From NCBI GenBank assembly GCA_902806575.1, contig CADCXD010000007.1, positions 1,116,001-1,180,000 on the forward strand: a DNA stretch of 64,000 nt. The letters run 5' to 3'. Shown in pieces: positions 33,488 to 45,557 of this stretch. The notes beneath the pieces are model-generated. The model saw only the letters and a list, made by a program, of their open reading frames with translations. It did no database searches and was not told where the DNA came from. Each line of letters opens with the position of its first letter. The stretch's first letter is position 1. The stretch is from Jackrogersella multiformis (Eukaryota; Ascomycota; Sordariomycetes; Xylariales; Hypoxylaceae). A program made the position numbers and the translations under genes.

Positions 33488-35379
33488 ATGCGATGTTCTG
33501 ACATGAGTATGAATTCTTCAGTCACCACTCTACCACCACCTGCCACAGTCTCTTCTGTTATAAGCCATGCCATGGAAGAAACTTGGCTGCGAGCAGGCTG
33601 GTGGTTCCTCGGCGTCTTAGCAGTTTTCATCGCCGATGGGTTCGCGAGGACACTCCTTCGCAACTATAACTTCAACCGCTTCGCCAAAGCCAGCGGATGC
33701 TTGCCTGTCCCGATAGCAGCGAATCCTTTCCCCCTGCCCTGGAGCGTCGGGCGCAAGTACGAGGTTTACAAGGCTTCCGTAGCTGGCGACCTGTTCGAGG
33801 GCCATTTTCAGCGCAAGTACGCGAAGCATGGTAACACTCACGCCATCGTGTCTCCGGTCTTGAAGACGCAGAAGGGAATCAACACGGTGGAACCCGAAAA
33901 TATTAAAGCAGTCTTGGCCACCCGCTTCGATGACTACAAGCGCCCCAGGTTCAGATCCCTTGCTGCCGAGCCTATGCTGCTCCCCGGGCTTTTTACGACG
34001 GACGGGTATGTCAAAATACGTGAGATTCACACGATGTCGACGTAATCAGATATGCTGACCGCCCCTAAGACCCGTTTGGGCCCACTGGCGAGCCATGGTC
34101 AAGCCTCAGTTCACCCGCAAGAATGTTGACCAGAATGTTGCCGATAGTGAGAGGCACATGCAGCTTGTATTCAAGGCCTTGGGATTGCCACAAGCAGATG
34201 GCTGGATAGAAGATGCTGACCTCTTGGTGGGTACCCCTACCGGATACGATCCGATGGGAAGACTAACAAAGCCGTAGGACCACCTTTACCGCCTGACAAT
34301 GGACACCGCGACACAGTTCCTGTTCGGCGCCTCGGCGGAAACACAGACGGCGGCGTTGGTCCGCGCCGGGAAGTTGCCGGCCGAGACGCACATCAACTCG
34401 CTCCTGGACGGGTTCGACGCCAAGTTCCTCGAGGCGGCGAGCTACGTCGGACATCGAATGAAGCTGTCCAACATGTACTGGATGTATGACGGCTTTGCGT
34501 TCCGGAAAGTATGCAGAGAGCTGTACGTCATGGTCGACGCGTACATCACCGACGTCCGGAAGCGGTCTGCCGCCCGGACGCAGGCCGAGAAGGAGGACGG
34601 GATGCACTCGAACATGGTCGAGGAGATGGAGGCGCAGGGGGCCTCGCAGCGCGACATGGTGAACCAGACGATGCACCTCCTCGTCGCGGGGATGGACACG
34701 TCGGCCGCGGCGCTGGGCTGGACGTTCAGCATGCTGGCGGCGCATCCCGACATATACCAGAAACTGCGCGAAGCGGTAGTCGAGAAGTTCGGTACCGAGA
34801 CGAACAGGCTGGAGCTGTTCACACTCGAGACGCTGAAGAGCTGCGAGTATCTCCAGTGGGTCATCCAGGAGACGCTTAGGCTCTTCCCCGCCGGGCCGAT
34901 CAACGTCCGCGAAGCTGTCCGGGACACAGTCCTTCCGGTGGGAGGTGGCCCGGATGGCAAGGGCCCCGTTGCGGTGCGGAAAGGGGCTAGGGTGCAGATT
35001 GGAACCTACTACACGCACCGCAGGAAAGACATCTGGGGAGAAGATGCCGACAAGTACCGCCCTGAGCGGTGGAGTGGAAGGAGGAAGGGCTGGGACTTCA
35101 CACCCTTCAGTGGCGGGCCACAGATCTGTGTTGGTCGTAAGTATAAGATTTCTACAGTTCCGTCAGGACCTTGGGCTAACATATCGACATGCAGAAGGCT
35201 ACTCGATAGCGCAAGTTTCATATGCCATTGCCAAATTCGTCATGCGATTCGACAAGATGGAGCCAGCCCCAGGAAGCAACAACGCGAAGCGTTTGTGGAT
35301 GACTGTTCTCACGCCAGGGGACGGTGTCAAGGTTCGAATGCACTTGGCTCCGGATCACGAACTCATTGTAAGAAGATAA
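33488..35379 (+). CDS. cytochrome P450, CYP52/CYP63-like (alkane/fatty-acid hydroxylase type)
   Basis: A 572-residue P450 in four exons: 33488-34005, 34070-34226, 34278-35136 and 35195-35379. An N-terminal membrane helix (residues 33-52) precedes LLRNYNFNRFAKASGC. Other landmarks are RPRFRSLAAEPMLLPG, VWAHWRAMVKPQF, I-helix AGMDTSAAALGW near 362, ExxR ETLR near 422, PERW, and haem loop FSGGPQICVGQ near 501-511. These fit fungal class E P450s that oxidise alkanes, fatty acids or similar chains. A second in-frame start at 33503 (MSMNSS) is equally possible. Exon 3 is strikingly rich in G and C at third positions compared with its neighbours. It is convergent with the alpha/beta hydrolase. Structure intact; substrate unknown. 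Confidence 0.88.
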
Positions 35380-35939
35380 AGTGGAGAGACTCATAAGCTT
35401 GAAAGGTTAGATTAAATGGTATGATGGTATAAATTGATTTGAATAGATGGCAAATAGATGGGAGTTAAATAGGGCAAGACGGGGGTATTATCGTATGAGA
35501 TAGCTCTTACATCATGATCTCAGACCACTGAGATCAACTGCAGTCTGGTGTATATATATTTTTTTACTCATCAACGAATTTGACATAGTGGTTTACCAGC
35601 CGATTTAATGCCAAAAAATCGTTATTGTAATAGTGTCAAGTTAGAGACTGATACTTACCTAGCCAATATACCTACGTAGAGGTCACCCCACGGGATAAAA
35701 GGGTATTAAGGTTGGCCCGGGAATTATCGTGTGGGGAAGGTAAAAAGGCAATGTGACCCAATGACCTGGTTCCGGTAGCGGTAACATGGAATAACCTATC
35801 TTAGGGTGAGTAAATAATGATAAACTTTGCAGGGTAAATGTTCTGATATTTATTAGCTGCAGGATCCATTATTCTGACTCAACCTTAAGTCCTTATTTAT
35901 TTACCTAAAGGTACCTGTATCAGGTAGGTAGGTATATAT
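35380..35939. other. convergent 3-prime spacer
   Basis: 560 AT-rich bases between the P450 and hydrolase tails, with a CCTAGG-type motif near 35920. No gene was seen. Confidence 0.5.
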
Positions 35940-37150
35940 TTATTTCCAGGCAACTTCTCGCAGCCATTCACCTACCAGCTTTTGATAAGCCCCCTCTTTT
36001 AACTTGGCGTCCTCCATCGACTCTGGACCATGCCAGTGAGGCGGCAAGCGATCGAAACCGTGAACCTGATCCGGTACTAGTAACCATCGTACGCTACTCT
36101 CCCCTCCTTCGTCGGTGTGCTCGAACGCGAACCGCTCGTCATCTAAAATGAGCTCTCCTTTCTCCGCCGATTGCTTCTCTCGTCCCACCCTCTCGGATAA
36201 CGCGGGTTCCGGTCGACCGGCTAGTTTGCTCGCCATGCACCAAGCTTCATGCGCTAGCTGGTCTAGTTCGGTCGAGACGAAAAAGATATGCGGGGGCAAT
36301 GAATCGCGAGGAGCGAAGTAAGGCGACAGCAGCGATTGTTTCAAGTCGACCCCCGGATTTATGTAACTCCATTGAAAGATGGGAGACATGGGCTGTAGGA
36401 AATCAATCGGGTCACCTCGAATCCCCGGAGCAAGCTCAGGCTTGTAGTGTCGCGTCTGCTGCTTGACATTACCAGGTAGACTGTTGTCTAGAACGGCATA
36501 GACAGGTATCGCAGCCGAGGGCCGCACCTTTTCCCGGATCGAGGGCAATTGGCATACACTAAGGGTCAGACTCCCGCCCGCCGAGAACCCACCGACCGCT
36601 ATGCGATTCTTGTCTATTGGAAGGCTATCGTCGTCGAATGCGGCCAGCATGAGGGCTTCGAGATCATAAGTAGCGGTCGGGAAAGGATAAGAGGGAGCCT
36701 TGCGGTAGTTGAGGGAAACTACTAGCACATTGTTCATACTAGCGAAACTCGTATTCCATTCGTCGTCGTCTTCCGACTGGCCGATACAGAACCCGCCGCC
36801 ATGGATACTGAATAAGGTGGGAAGAGGCGTCTGAGGAGTTGTCGGGTCATACGACTTGGGGAAGAATATTCTACATCGAGTTTCCGTTAGAATCCAGCGC
36901 AGTTAGGTTACCAGGTAGGGGGGTATTTAAGAAGATGAACGTACCTGATGGGCAAAGATGGTCGACACTGGTAGTATTTTATAGTGGTCGGCGGGAACTT
37001 AGATGGGAACAACCATCTCCTATACCACGAAACGAACCCTGTAAATGTTTGGAGGGCATAGATGGTAACGCCGCGGGAGAGTCGCGACAGGATGGGAAGG
37101 CGTATCTGCTTATCCAAGCGGACGTTTGATTGTGTGAGTCCGATCACCAT
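35940..37150 (-). CDS. alpha/beta hydrolase fold-3 esterase (HSL type)
   Basis: A 378-residue serine hydrolase in two exons (37150-36945 and 36870-35940). The oxyanion-hole motif HGGGFCIG lies near residue 93, and the nucleophile elbow is GGFSAGGSL with serine near 165. The acid is probably in FVSTELDQLAHEAW and the histidine in PDQVHGFDRLP. Together these define the hormone-sensitive-lipase family of small esterases. The intron (GTACGT donor, GATGTAG acceptor) restores IRIFFPKSYDP before the core. An N-terminal hydrophobic stretch (YALQTFTGFVSWYRRWLF) could associate with membranes. It shares a 0.96 kb divergent promoter with the ABC transporter, suggesting co-regulated detoxification or metabolite processing, which is inference. 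Confidence 0.88.
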
Positions 37151-37250
37151 GGTTGGGGATGGGAGATGAGAGATAAGAGAGATTTCCGAGGCTGCGACTA
37201 GTGAGTATTTCGCGCAGTCCGGGGAGTTTTCTTTTTGTCGAGGGCAGTGG

Positions 37251-37258
37251 TATATATA
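37251..37258 (-). promoter_or_regulatory. TATA-like element before the alpha/beta hydrolase
   Basis: TATATATA lies about 100 bases upstream of the ATG at 37150. Supported by position and composition only. Confidence 0.4.
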
Positions 37259-37606
37259 CCTAAGTAGGTAGATATATAGGTACCTAGGTAAGTACCTAAG
37301 GTCGCTGCCGCCTTACGTATCTAAGAGTAGAAGACTATTCGGCCGGCGCATCCTTAGATTAATAGGTCCTAATCAAGGCTAGACCTCGTAGATCGCGTAC
37401 TATGTTCATGAGAACAGTCTAGTAAACCTAGTAAACCTGGTAAACCTTCGCTATCGCTACCGTAACCTCGGAACTATATCGATAAAAAAGCGCTTGCGTA
37501 ATTCTGGGCAATCTAACCTTACCGTGTAGAACCTAGCAGCTCAGGTACCCAGGTACCTACCCCATCGTTTGTATGTAAATTCGGCATTAGGTAATTCATA
37601 TCCGGA

Positions 37607-37629
37607 GTACCTAGGTAGGTACCTAGGTA
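37607..37629. repeat. tandem copy of the CCTAGG palindromic motif
   Basis: GTACCTAGGTAGGTACCTAG shows two overlapping palindrome units. Confidence 0.75.
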
Positions 37630-38111
37630 TGCAAGCGCTATCTATTCTCACGCACGATAGGCAGGTAACATGATAATTTCCAATGATCTCTTTTCCATCA
37701 TCGCTCTTTGTTTCCCGTTTAGGAGCAAAGTAAGCCGACGAGCTGAAAAATAATGATGCTATTGACCTGATATAATCAGCCAATCACCTACCTACCTAGG
37801 TACATAGAGCGGCGTTCGGCATATTACTACATTCGGTATTAGTGGTATCCGGAGTATTGCGTGGATGGATTTCTTCAGTCTTACAACAAAGTAGGTAATT
37901 ATTATGACTCTATATGAACCAATTGCTCGTCTGCCTAAAAACTAGATACCTCCCTCGTCGATGGTACTATGACTATCATAAAATCTTATGGTACGTGTTC
38001 TTCTATTTAGGCGGCGATGATTCATTACTCACGACAGTCTTCACAGCAACGTGCCCCTATTCAGTGCTATAGGCCTGTAAACGTGAATGCCTACCTAGGG
38101 TATAAACCAAC

Positions 38112-41100
38112 ATGTTGTTTTCTACTTGTGTAGATACCAATGACCAGTCTCTGGGACCTAACGTCCTGGGCTGTCGAAATGACTTTGACTTTACCGTCAA
38201 GTTCGAACAATTATTTTTCTCCCTCGTGCCAGCAACCTTGTTCATCATTGGGTCGTTATGGCATATTTCTCTGCTCATCCGACGGCCTACTGTCGTCCGT
38301 GCCCCATTGCTCCGGCTAGCAAAGCTTGTGAGTATATCCATCATTCTATTGCACTATTTACAGATATTCGTTCATCCAAACTCACCCGTAAACTTATCTA
38401 GGGAGTCCTTGTGTCGTATGCTTCTCTTGAGCTTTCATTGCTCATCCTCATTGCCTTACTTCCTTTTGGTGCCAATGAAATCGACCTCAGCTCTTCTGCG
38501 CTTCGTCTCACTGCAGCTCTTAGCATGATTGCGCTATCTTACTTTGATCACAGCAGGTCACCGAGACCGTCAATCTTCCTTAGCACATATCTCTTCGGGT
38601 CGCTTTTATTCGATATCGTCCAGGTCCGCACTTACTGGTTGGCCTCCTCCACCCGGCCAGAACTAACATTCGCTGCTATCTTCACGGCTGCGTTAGCTAT
38701 GAAAGTAGCAATGCTCTTGCTTGAAGCTCAGCGAAAAGCCAAATGGGTTGTCTGGGACACCAAGGACCACAGTCCGGAAGAAACTAGTGGTATCTATAGT
38801 TTGGGAGTTTACTATTGGCTTAATCAGCTCTTTCTCGAAGGATACCAGAAAGTCTTGGCGGTTCAGGATTTGTATCCTCTCGACCAGAGCATGGCTGCCA
38901 ATCGTCTTTCCGAAACGTTCACACGGAATCTGCACGATGCAAAGCTCAATGGCACCAAGCTCGGTCTCATGAAAGTCTTGGCCAAGTCCCTTTTTATCCC
39001 TCTTATACTTCCAATTCCAGCAAGGCTCGCCTTAATTGGGTTCCGTTTCTGCCAACCCCTATTCATCAACAGTCTAATTGAACGCCTGTCTCAACCTCAA
39101 TCTTCGTTTCCAGCCAACGTTGGCTATGGGTTCATCGGTGCTAGCATTTGCATATATGCTTCGATTGCTATTTCGGAATCTCTGTATTGGTATTTTCATT
39201 ACCGGACGCTTTACATGATCCGGGCCTGTCTAGCAACAGTCATCTACACAAAGACCACGGAAGCTCGTGTGACAGGAGAAGACGAAAATGCGCCGTTGAC
39301 ATTGATGAGCACCGATATAGAGCGAGTTATGACAGGTTTTAGGTCATTACATGAATTGGTATGAGAATTTATTTGCGTCGTATTCTTTCCCTTAATATTA
39401 ATCTAGCATCATACCTAACTTTAACTCCAGCTTCGTTTTTCTTTTGCTTCTCCTTCTGTTATTAATCGTAAATTTCTATTGCTGGAGATTTATGAGCATC
39501 GCTAATTATTCTTACTATAGTGGGCAGATTTTATCGAGGTTGCACTTGCTAGTTGGCTACTATACAACTTGCTGGGTGCCGCATTCGCGGCACCCATAGT
39601 GACTGTTATAGTATGCACTTTCGGCGTATCATTCTTCATGCAGTTCATGGGCGAAGGGCAAAATTTATGGATGGCCGGGGTTCAAAAACGCGTTGGGATT
39701 ACTTCAGGGGTTATCGCCAACATGAAGAACATAAAGATATCTGGCCTCACCCACCCCATCACCTGCTTCGTGGAAAAGCTCCGGGTTGACGAACTACAGG
39801 CAGGCTCAAACTTCCGAAGGCTCATGTTGATTTGCGCGACCTTCGCCTTTATACCAATCCTCCTTTCCCCGTCTATCACCTTCGCCATAGCTCAGCGGAG
39901 TCTAGACGCTGCAAATATCTTCACCTCGCTGTCTTATCTTATACTCATGACGTCTCCTCTTAACCAGCTATTCCAGACATTGCCTCAGATCGCCGCGGGA
40001 GTTGCTTGCCTACATCGCATCCAAGAATATTTAGAGAGCGAAAAACGCGACGATTTTCGTACCATGTCCTTAGAACCGGGAAGCGACACAGAAAAGCCAT
40101 ACACTGAACAATCTAACAGCGTCCCAGCCGTAACTATTAAAAACGGCAGCTTTGGTTGGAAACCCGACAAGATGATTCTTAATAACGTTAACATCGAAAT
40201 TCCTAAGGGTTCTCTTACAATTATAGTCGGGCCCGTTGCGTCAGGCAAGTCATCTTTATGCAAGGCGCTCCTAGGAGAAATACCTCACCACCAAGGGACG
40301 GTAACGATGTCTACCAGGTTTTCGCGCATGGGCTATTGCGATCAAACACCATTTCTGTGGAATGGCAGCATCAGAGACAATATTGTAGGCTATTCACCAC
40401 TCAATGCAGAACGATACGCCGAAGTCATTGATGGGACCATGCTCGGCGTTGACTTTAAGACGCTGCCTCAAGCAGATGAGACGAACGTTGGCAGCAATGG
40501 TATGACTCTTTCTGGGGGCCAAAGGCAACGCGTGTCGCTAGCAAGGTGTCTTTATCTACAGACTGACCTTTTAATTCTGGACGATGTCTTCAGTGGTCTA
40601 GATGCGGATACTGAGGACCAAGTGTTTCAACGCGTATTTGGAATAAATGGGATCCTAAGACGACGACAGGCCACTGTCGTTATATGCACACATTCCGTTC
40701 GTCATCTCCCAGCCGCGGCGCACATTATAGCGCTTGGTTCTGACGGCACCGTTATCGAGCAAGGGTCGTTCGACGACCTTGTTGCTAACCAGAGCTACAT
40801 TCATAGCCTTGGTGTCAAGCCCTCGTCGGAAAGCCAGGCTGCTAGTGAGGAGAGTGTGTCCGATAACAATGGCATCGGATTTCAGCTAAATGCATTGAGG
40901 GAGGTTTCTACATTAACACCAATACTGGAAGGCAATGACAAATCACGACTATCAGGCTCTACCACAGTCTACAAGGTGTACCTCAAGAGCATGGGAGTGA
41001 AGATCGCTGCAGCTATGTTCCTCTCTGGATTATTTTTCGGCTTCTTATATAATTTCCAAAAGATATGGCTGACGTACTGGTCGGACGACGCCATCGCTGC

Positions 41101-43007
41101 CAATCCCTCGCATTCTTTTGGGTACTATGCAGGAATCTATGGTGTCCTCGGAATCTGTACCTTGCTATCGGTATTATTTCTTGCTGTCCTGGTCTACATC
41201 ACAGTCCTTACCCGGTCTGGCATTTCCCTTCACCACGATGCTTTGCGGACCCTCATGCGCGCCCCGCTTAGCTTCTTCACCACGACCGATCAAGGAATCA
41301 TTACGAATCTATTTTCTCAGGATCTAAACCTCGTCGATAATGAGCTACCCCATGCTCTATTTAACGTCCTATTTGCAGCGTTCGTTTCCACGGGCCAAGC
41401 TGCGGTCCTCGCTGCCTCGTCGCCCTATCTAGCCATTAGTTACCCATTCCTCGTGTGCATTTTATACGTGATTCAGAAGTTCTATCTTCGAACCTCGAGG
41501 CAGTTACGATTACTAGAGCTAGAGGCAAAAAGTCCACTTTAGTAAGTTGAACATCACCCAAATTAGCTTCAGACTTCGTATTTCCTTCGTTGTTGAAATT
41601 TCTTTACTGACACCTCACAGTACTCATTTTCTTGATACATCGAAGGGCATTGTGAGTCTTCGTGCCTTCGGCTTCACCAGTGAAGATCGTACGAAGAATG
41701 CCTATCTTTTAGATACGTCTCAGCGGCCAGCCTATCTTCTAAGCATGATTCAACAGTTAGTTGTTTTTATTGCATAAAGTCACCCTTGCTATTATGATCC
41801 AGTTTCATATCAAGTCGCTTCACCCCATATCTAGACGTTCGCTTAGCTATCACTATTTAGCTCGTGAAAGACTAACATTGCATTATAGGTGGCTAATACT
41901 CGTGCTCAATTTCGTCGTGGCTATTCTCGCCGTCGCACTTACAACGCTCGCTGTTCGCCTCCGCTCCAGCTCCGGATTTACTGGTGCATCTTTGGTAACG
42001 CTAATGGGATTTGGCATAATGCTGTCGGAGGTCGTTATGTACTATACGCAACTCGAAACTTCTCTCGGGGCCATAGGCCGGCTCAAGGCTTTCGAAAAGA
42101 CAGCCAAAACAGAAGACAAGGATGAAGAGGACATCATTCCTCCGGAAGATTGGCCGCAGCTGGGAGAAATTTCCATGAAAGGGGTCTCGGCTAGCTACGG
42201 GTATGAATAGGTATCTCTTCGGCCATTGAATCAAAAGCTAACGCATTCTTCAGAACTGAGGGCCCAACTGAAACGCCAATTTTGGCTCTGAAGGATATTC
42301 GACTTCAGATACGCCCCGGAGAGAGAGTTGCCATTTGCGGCCGTACCGGAAGCGGCAAATCGTCCCTTGTCGCCCTTCTACTCAAACTCCTCGACCCCGT
42401 CGGTGACACGCTAGATCGGGTCTACATAGATAATGTACCGCTCCACCGGGTAGAGCGCGCCGCGCTCCGCCAGCGCATCATCGCCATACCCCAAGACGTA
42501 GTTTTCTTACCTGACGGTACAGCTTTCCAAGAAAATCTAGATCCTTTCAACGTCTGCACCGCCGCAGAGGCGCAGTCCGTTCTCGAAGCAGTAGGCCTCT
42601 GGAACTTTGTCCGTGAAAAGGGGGGCCTCGAAGCAGGTATGGCTGTTAGTACCCTGAGCCAAGGACAACGGCAACTCTTTTCGCTGGCTCGGGCGGTCCT
42701 CCGCAGACGCATACGCGCTCGGAGTCTCGGGCTTGGCGGCAGCGGATTTGAGGGAGGCATTCTACTACTCGACGAAGTGAGCTCGAGTGTTGACCGGGAG
42801 ACCGAAAAGGTAATGCAAGAGGTGATTCGCGTCGAGTTCAGGGAATATACGGTGGTGGCTGTGAGCCATCGCTTGGATATGGTGATGGACTACGACCGTG
42901 TCATCGTCATGAACAAAGGCGAGATTATCGAAGTAGGTAACCCGGCTCAACTGGTAAAAGAGGCGGGAACTAGGTTTGGTGAGTTATGGAGCTTGAGTGG
43001 GAACTAG
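38112..43007 (+). CDS. ABCC (MRP-type) full ABC transporter
   Basis: A 1464-residue exporter in six exons: 38112-38327, 38402-39358, 39521-41541, 41621-41755, 41889-42200 and 42254-43007. An N-terminal hydrophobic TMD0-like region precedes the first six-helix bundle. NBD1 has Walker A GPVASGKSS near 630, signature LSGGQRQRVSLAR near 722 and Walker B LLILDDVFSGLD near 741. A linker and the second membrane domain follow, then NBD2 with GRTGSGKSS near 1242, LSQGQRQLFSLAR near 1347 and ILLLDEVSSSVD near 1383. In NBD1 the usual glutamate after Walker B is aspartate, the asymmetric ABCC pattern, so only the NBD2 site is likely to be fully catalytic. It probably pumps conjugated or acidic metabolites across the plasma or vacuolar membrane. 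All five introns keep frame and the gene looks intact. Confidence 0.93.
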
Positions 43008-44675
43008 GTTAATAATTCCTGCTGCTGGGTGTGGTTAAGTTAGTTCAAAGGGATCAGTCACTCTGTAAATCTTGATATCCAAGCTTTGCTCCTTCATAAG
43101 CTGTACGCGAAACAATTATACGCGTAGCAAAGTACACGTGTAAAATACAGCCTTCACATGCTCTATATTTGACATCGTCTTTGGAGGACGGAATATTAGA
43201 AAGACTACGGCATCATATTATCGGAGTTCTCGTCAAAGGCCATGTACCTCAGTACGGTGAAGAGTTTTTCGGGCTGAATCTAACTTGTATTTAAGGTGAT
43301 GATGGAATAAAGGAGAAAAATTCTAAGTTTATGTAAACTGGGGAAGCGGAGCGTGGGGGTAGCGGGACTACCCGTAAACTTTATCCACCAGTCCTAATAT
43401 GGACTAGCTAGGCTACTAGAAATTTTCTACCTAGTAATTGGTAACCTTAAATTTCTAGAAGCTGAAGCTGTGTCTAAACCCGTCTGACTGATAACTCTAT
43501 TTCATGACCTAAGGAAACCTATTACATTCTATTAAGACCCTCAAACTCGTCTATCGAGCTAATTTTTCAAACTAGAATATCATCTGTCGCGATGCAATTG
43601 TAGGTTCTACATCGCAGCTTCTATAGCTAGCAATATACAGTCAACCAGCTTATGTGGAGAATAAGTAACACAATATAGGGATCCAACCTCCTACCGGTGG
43701 TAAGCAAGTACCTTAGGTCGGTACATACCGGTATGTAATTCCCTATTAAAGAAAAAACCGTAGGTCGTCGGTGCCTCCTAAGTTTTTAACTTTTTAAGCA
43801 ATAGGATCCATATGACGTAGGCTGTCTGACACTGATAGTCTAATGACCCTAACTTAATGGACTAAGCATATTTCACCTTAGGAAGTCGCTTTACAAGAGA
43901 TGAAAATATAAATACCTATCTAGGTACCTACCTAGGGTACCTAGGCATGTTCCTTTACATCCCAAGACTGGCAAGGTATAATATGGAACCGTCATAAGCT
44001 TCAGTAAATAGCAACTCATAATATTATCGAATACCTTAGGACCTCGGGTAGCAGGTATCTCCTCCCTCGGGTTAGTCACACTGGATCGCGCGTTGGTACA
44101 ATAACGGCCCGAGCTTTGACCCTTAAAAACCACAGTGAAGCCAACGCACTATTAAGACACCGGCACAAACAGTCAAAAGAACTCACAGTGCTGTCAAGCT
44201 GTCAAACTAGGGTTATCAGAGGAACAGGATATAGTATTTACTTTTTCGCTAATATTACGCCAGCTAGGGCTATGAAATTACCTATCTATTTATTTCATGG
44301 TCCTATAATCTTCTTAAAAACCCGTATTAGGCACCTAGACTTTTAAGACTCCAATACTCATATCATATTCTTGGCGGTGAGCTTTCAATTTCAACCCACA
44401 TTCATCCATATATATCACACTCACTGCAATAGTCCTTCGACAAACTATAGTTCGAAGGGAGTCATTTCATTTGTTGCACCTAGGTTAATACCGAATCTCA
44501 CCTCGTCATCCAAACCTGAAAACCTACCTAAGGTAATAGGTAGGTAACAATTGCCGCGACTCGGTCAAGCCAACTTCTCGAGTGTCAAACCAAAGCCCTC
44601 GCAATTATCATTCAAGCTTGATTATTCCGTTAATTAACTCTTGACGACATTTATCTTGTGCGAAGCCCGATCGAA
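43008..44675. other. 1.67 kb intergenic region
   Basis: No gene is supported. Palindromic motif copies lie at about 43911-43945 and 44521-44550. The last 250 bases, rich in CTTCAA and CATTCAT, probably form the promoter and 5-prime UTR of the zinc-finger gene. Confidence 0.5.
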
Positions 44676-45557
44676 ATGGCACAAAATGAGATGGTCAATA
44701 AGGGCTTGGTCCAAGTCTTCACGGTAAGTACCTACAGCCCACCTTTTATTAGGATATTAGGTATAATTAAGACGGAAGCTGATGACATGATAGGGACTTG
44801 GGATTCTGCTTGGCGCGGGACGCATATCCAATGCTACCCATGAGCAAATTATGGGATTGATCAGCGCAGACCAGGGCATAACAGCCACTATCACTACCAC
44901 CACCACCCATAACAGCAAGGTAAATGTAAGAGAGACGCCTAATGGGCTTCCTCGTCCGGGAAAAGAGACGCCAGTCTCCGTTCATTCTCACGACCTGCTT
45001 GGACTCGGAGGCGATTTTTCGTAAGTTCTACATGGACGTTAACAGCTAATGGCCATTCACTGATCCTGATTACTAGCGACTTAGCGATTGCGGACAAACC
45101 CCACCACGCCTCAGCACAATCCACTTCCGTTTTGTCGCGTCCTACTTCGAATGGCCCCCCGGCGCCTACCAAATCAGGTAATCTTCCGGAGCTCATCTGT
45201 CCTTGGTGGTCAACAGAGGGATACGTATGCCGTGACTACGAGAAAGGAAAGTGCTCGATGGTTCATGAGGACATCTCAGACGGTCTAAGGGATCCCCTCA
45301 TCTGCCATTTCTGGGCAGACGGAGGCCGATGCACTAAGAGTCAAGACGAATGCCGATTTGCTCACTATCCGGCTCAGCATCGAGCAATTGCTCCTATGCC
45401 GTCCAAGAAGAAAAGCAAGAAGTCTCGGGCCTCCCCTGCTGACGAGGCAATCAGCAATGAATGGATGAAGGCCTCCCGCCCCGATTTACAAGATGACACG
45501 AGCAACGACAATTACTGGCATAATAGAGGTCGTGCTCGGCCTGGTGAAGAATGGTAG
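44676..45557 (+). CDS. CCCH-type zinc-finger protein
   Basis: A 251-residue protein in three exons (44676-44723, 44794-45020 and 45077-45557). The first two exons encode a hydrophobic/Thr-rich N-terminus (VFTGLGILLGAGRISNATHE, then ITATITTTTT). The C-terminal third has two cysteine/histidine fingers. The first is CPWWSTEGYVC with CRDYEKGKCSMVH, spaced C-x9-C-x7-C-x3-H, wider than usual. The second is CHFWADGGRC with CTKSQDECRFAH, spaced C-x8-C-x6-C-x3-H. A lysine-rich SKKKSKKSR stretch follows and could be a nuclear signal. CCCH fingers usually bind RNA, so an mRNA-related role is likely but unproven. The splice joins (VFT-GLGI and DFS-DLAI) are in frame. Confidence 0.8.

Larger units (their letters stand above)
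37151..38111. other. divergent promoter region between hydrolase and ABC transporter
   Basis: 961 bases between outward-facing genes. Many palindromic CCTAGG copies lie at about 37259-37285, 37540-37630 and 37788-37804. No gene was seen. Confidence 0.5.

Noticed and set aside
34263..35018. 251-codon open frame antisense to the CYP52-like P450
   Set aside because: It is a by-product of the high third-position GC of the real exon on the plus strand and has no domain of its own.
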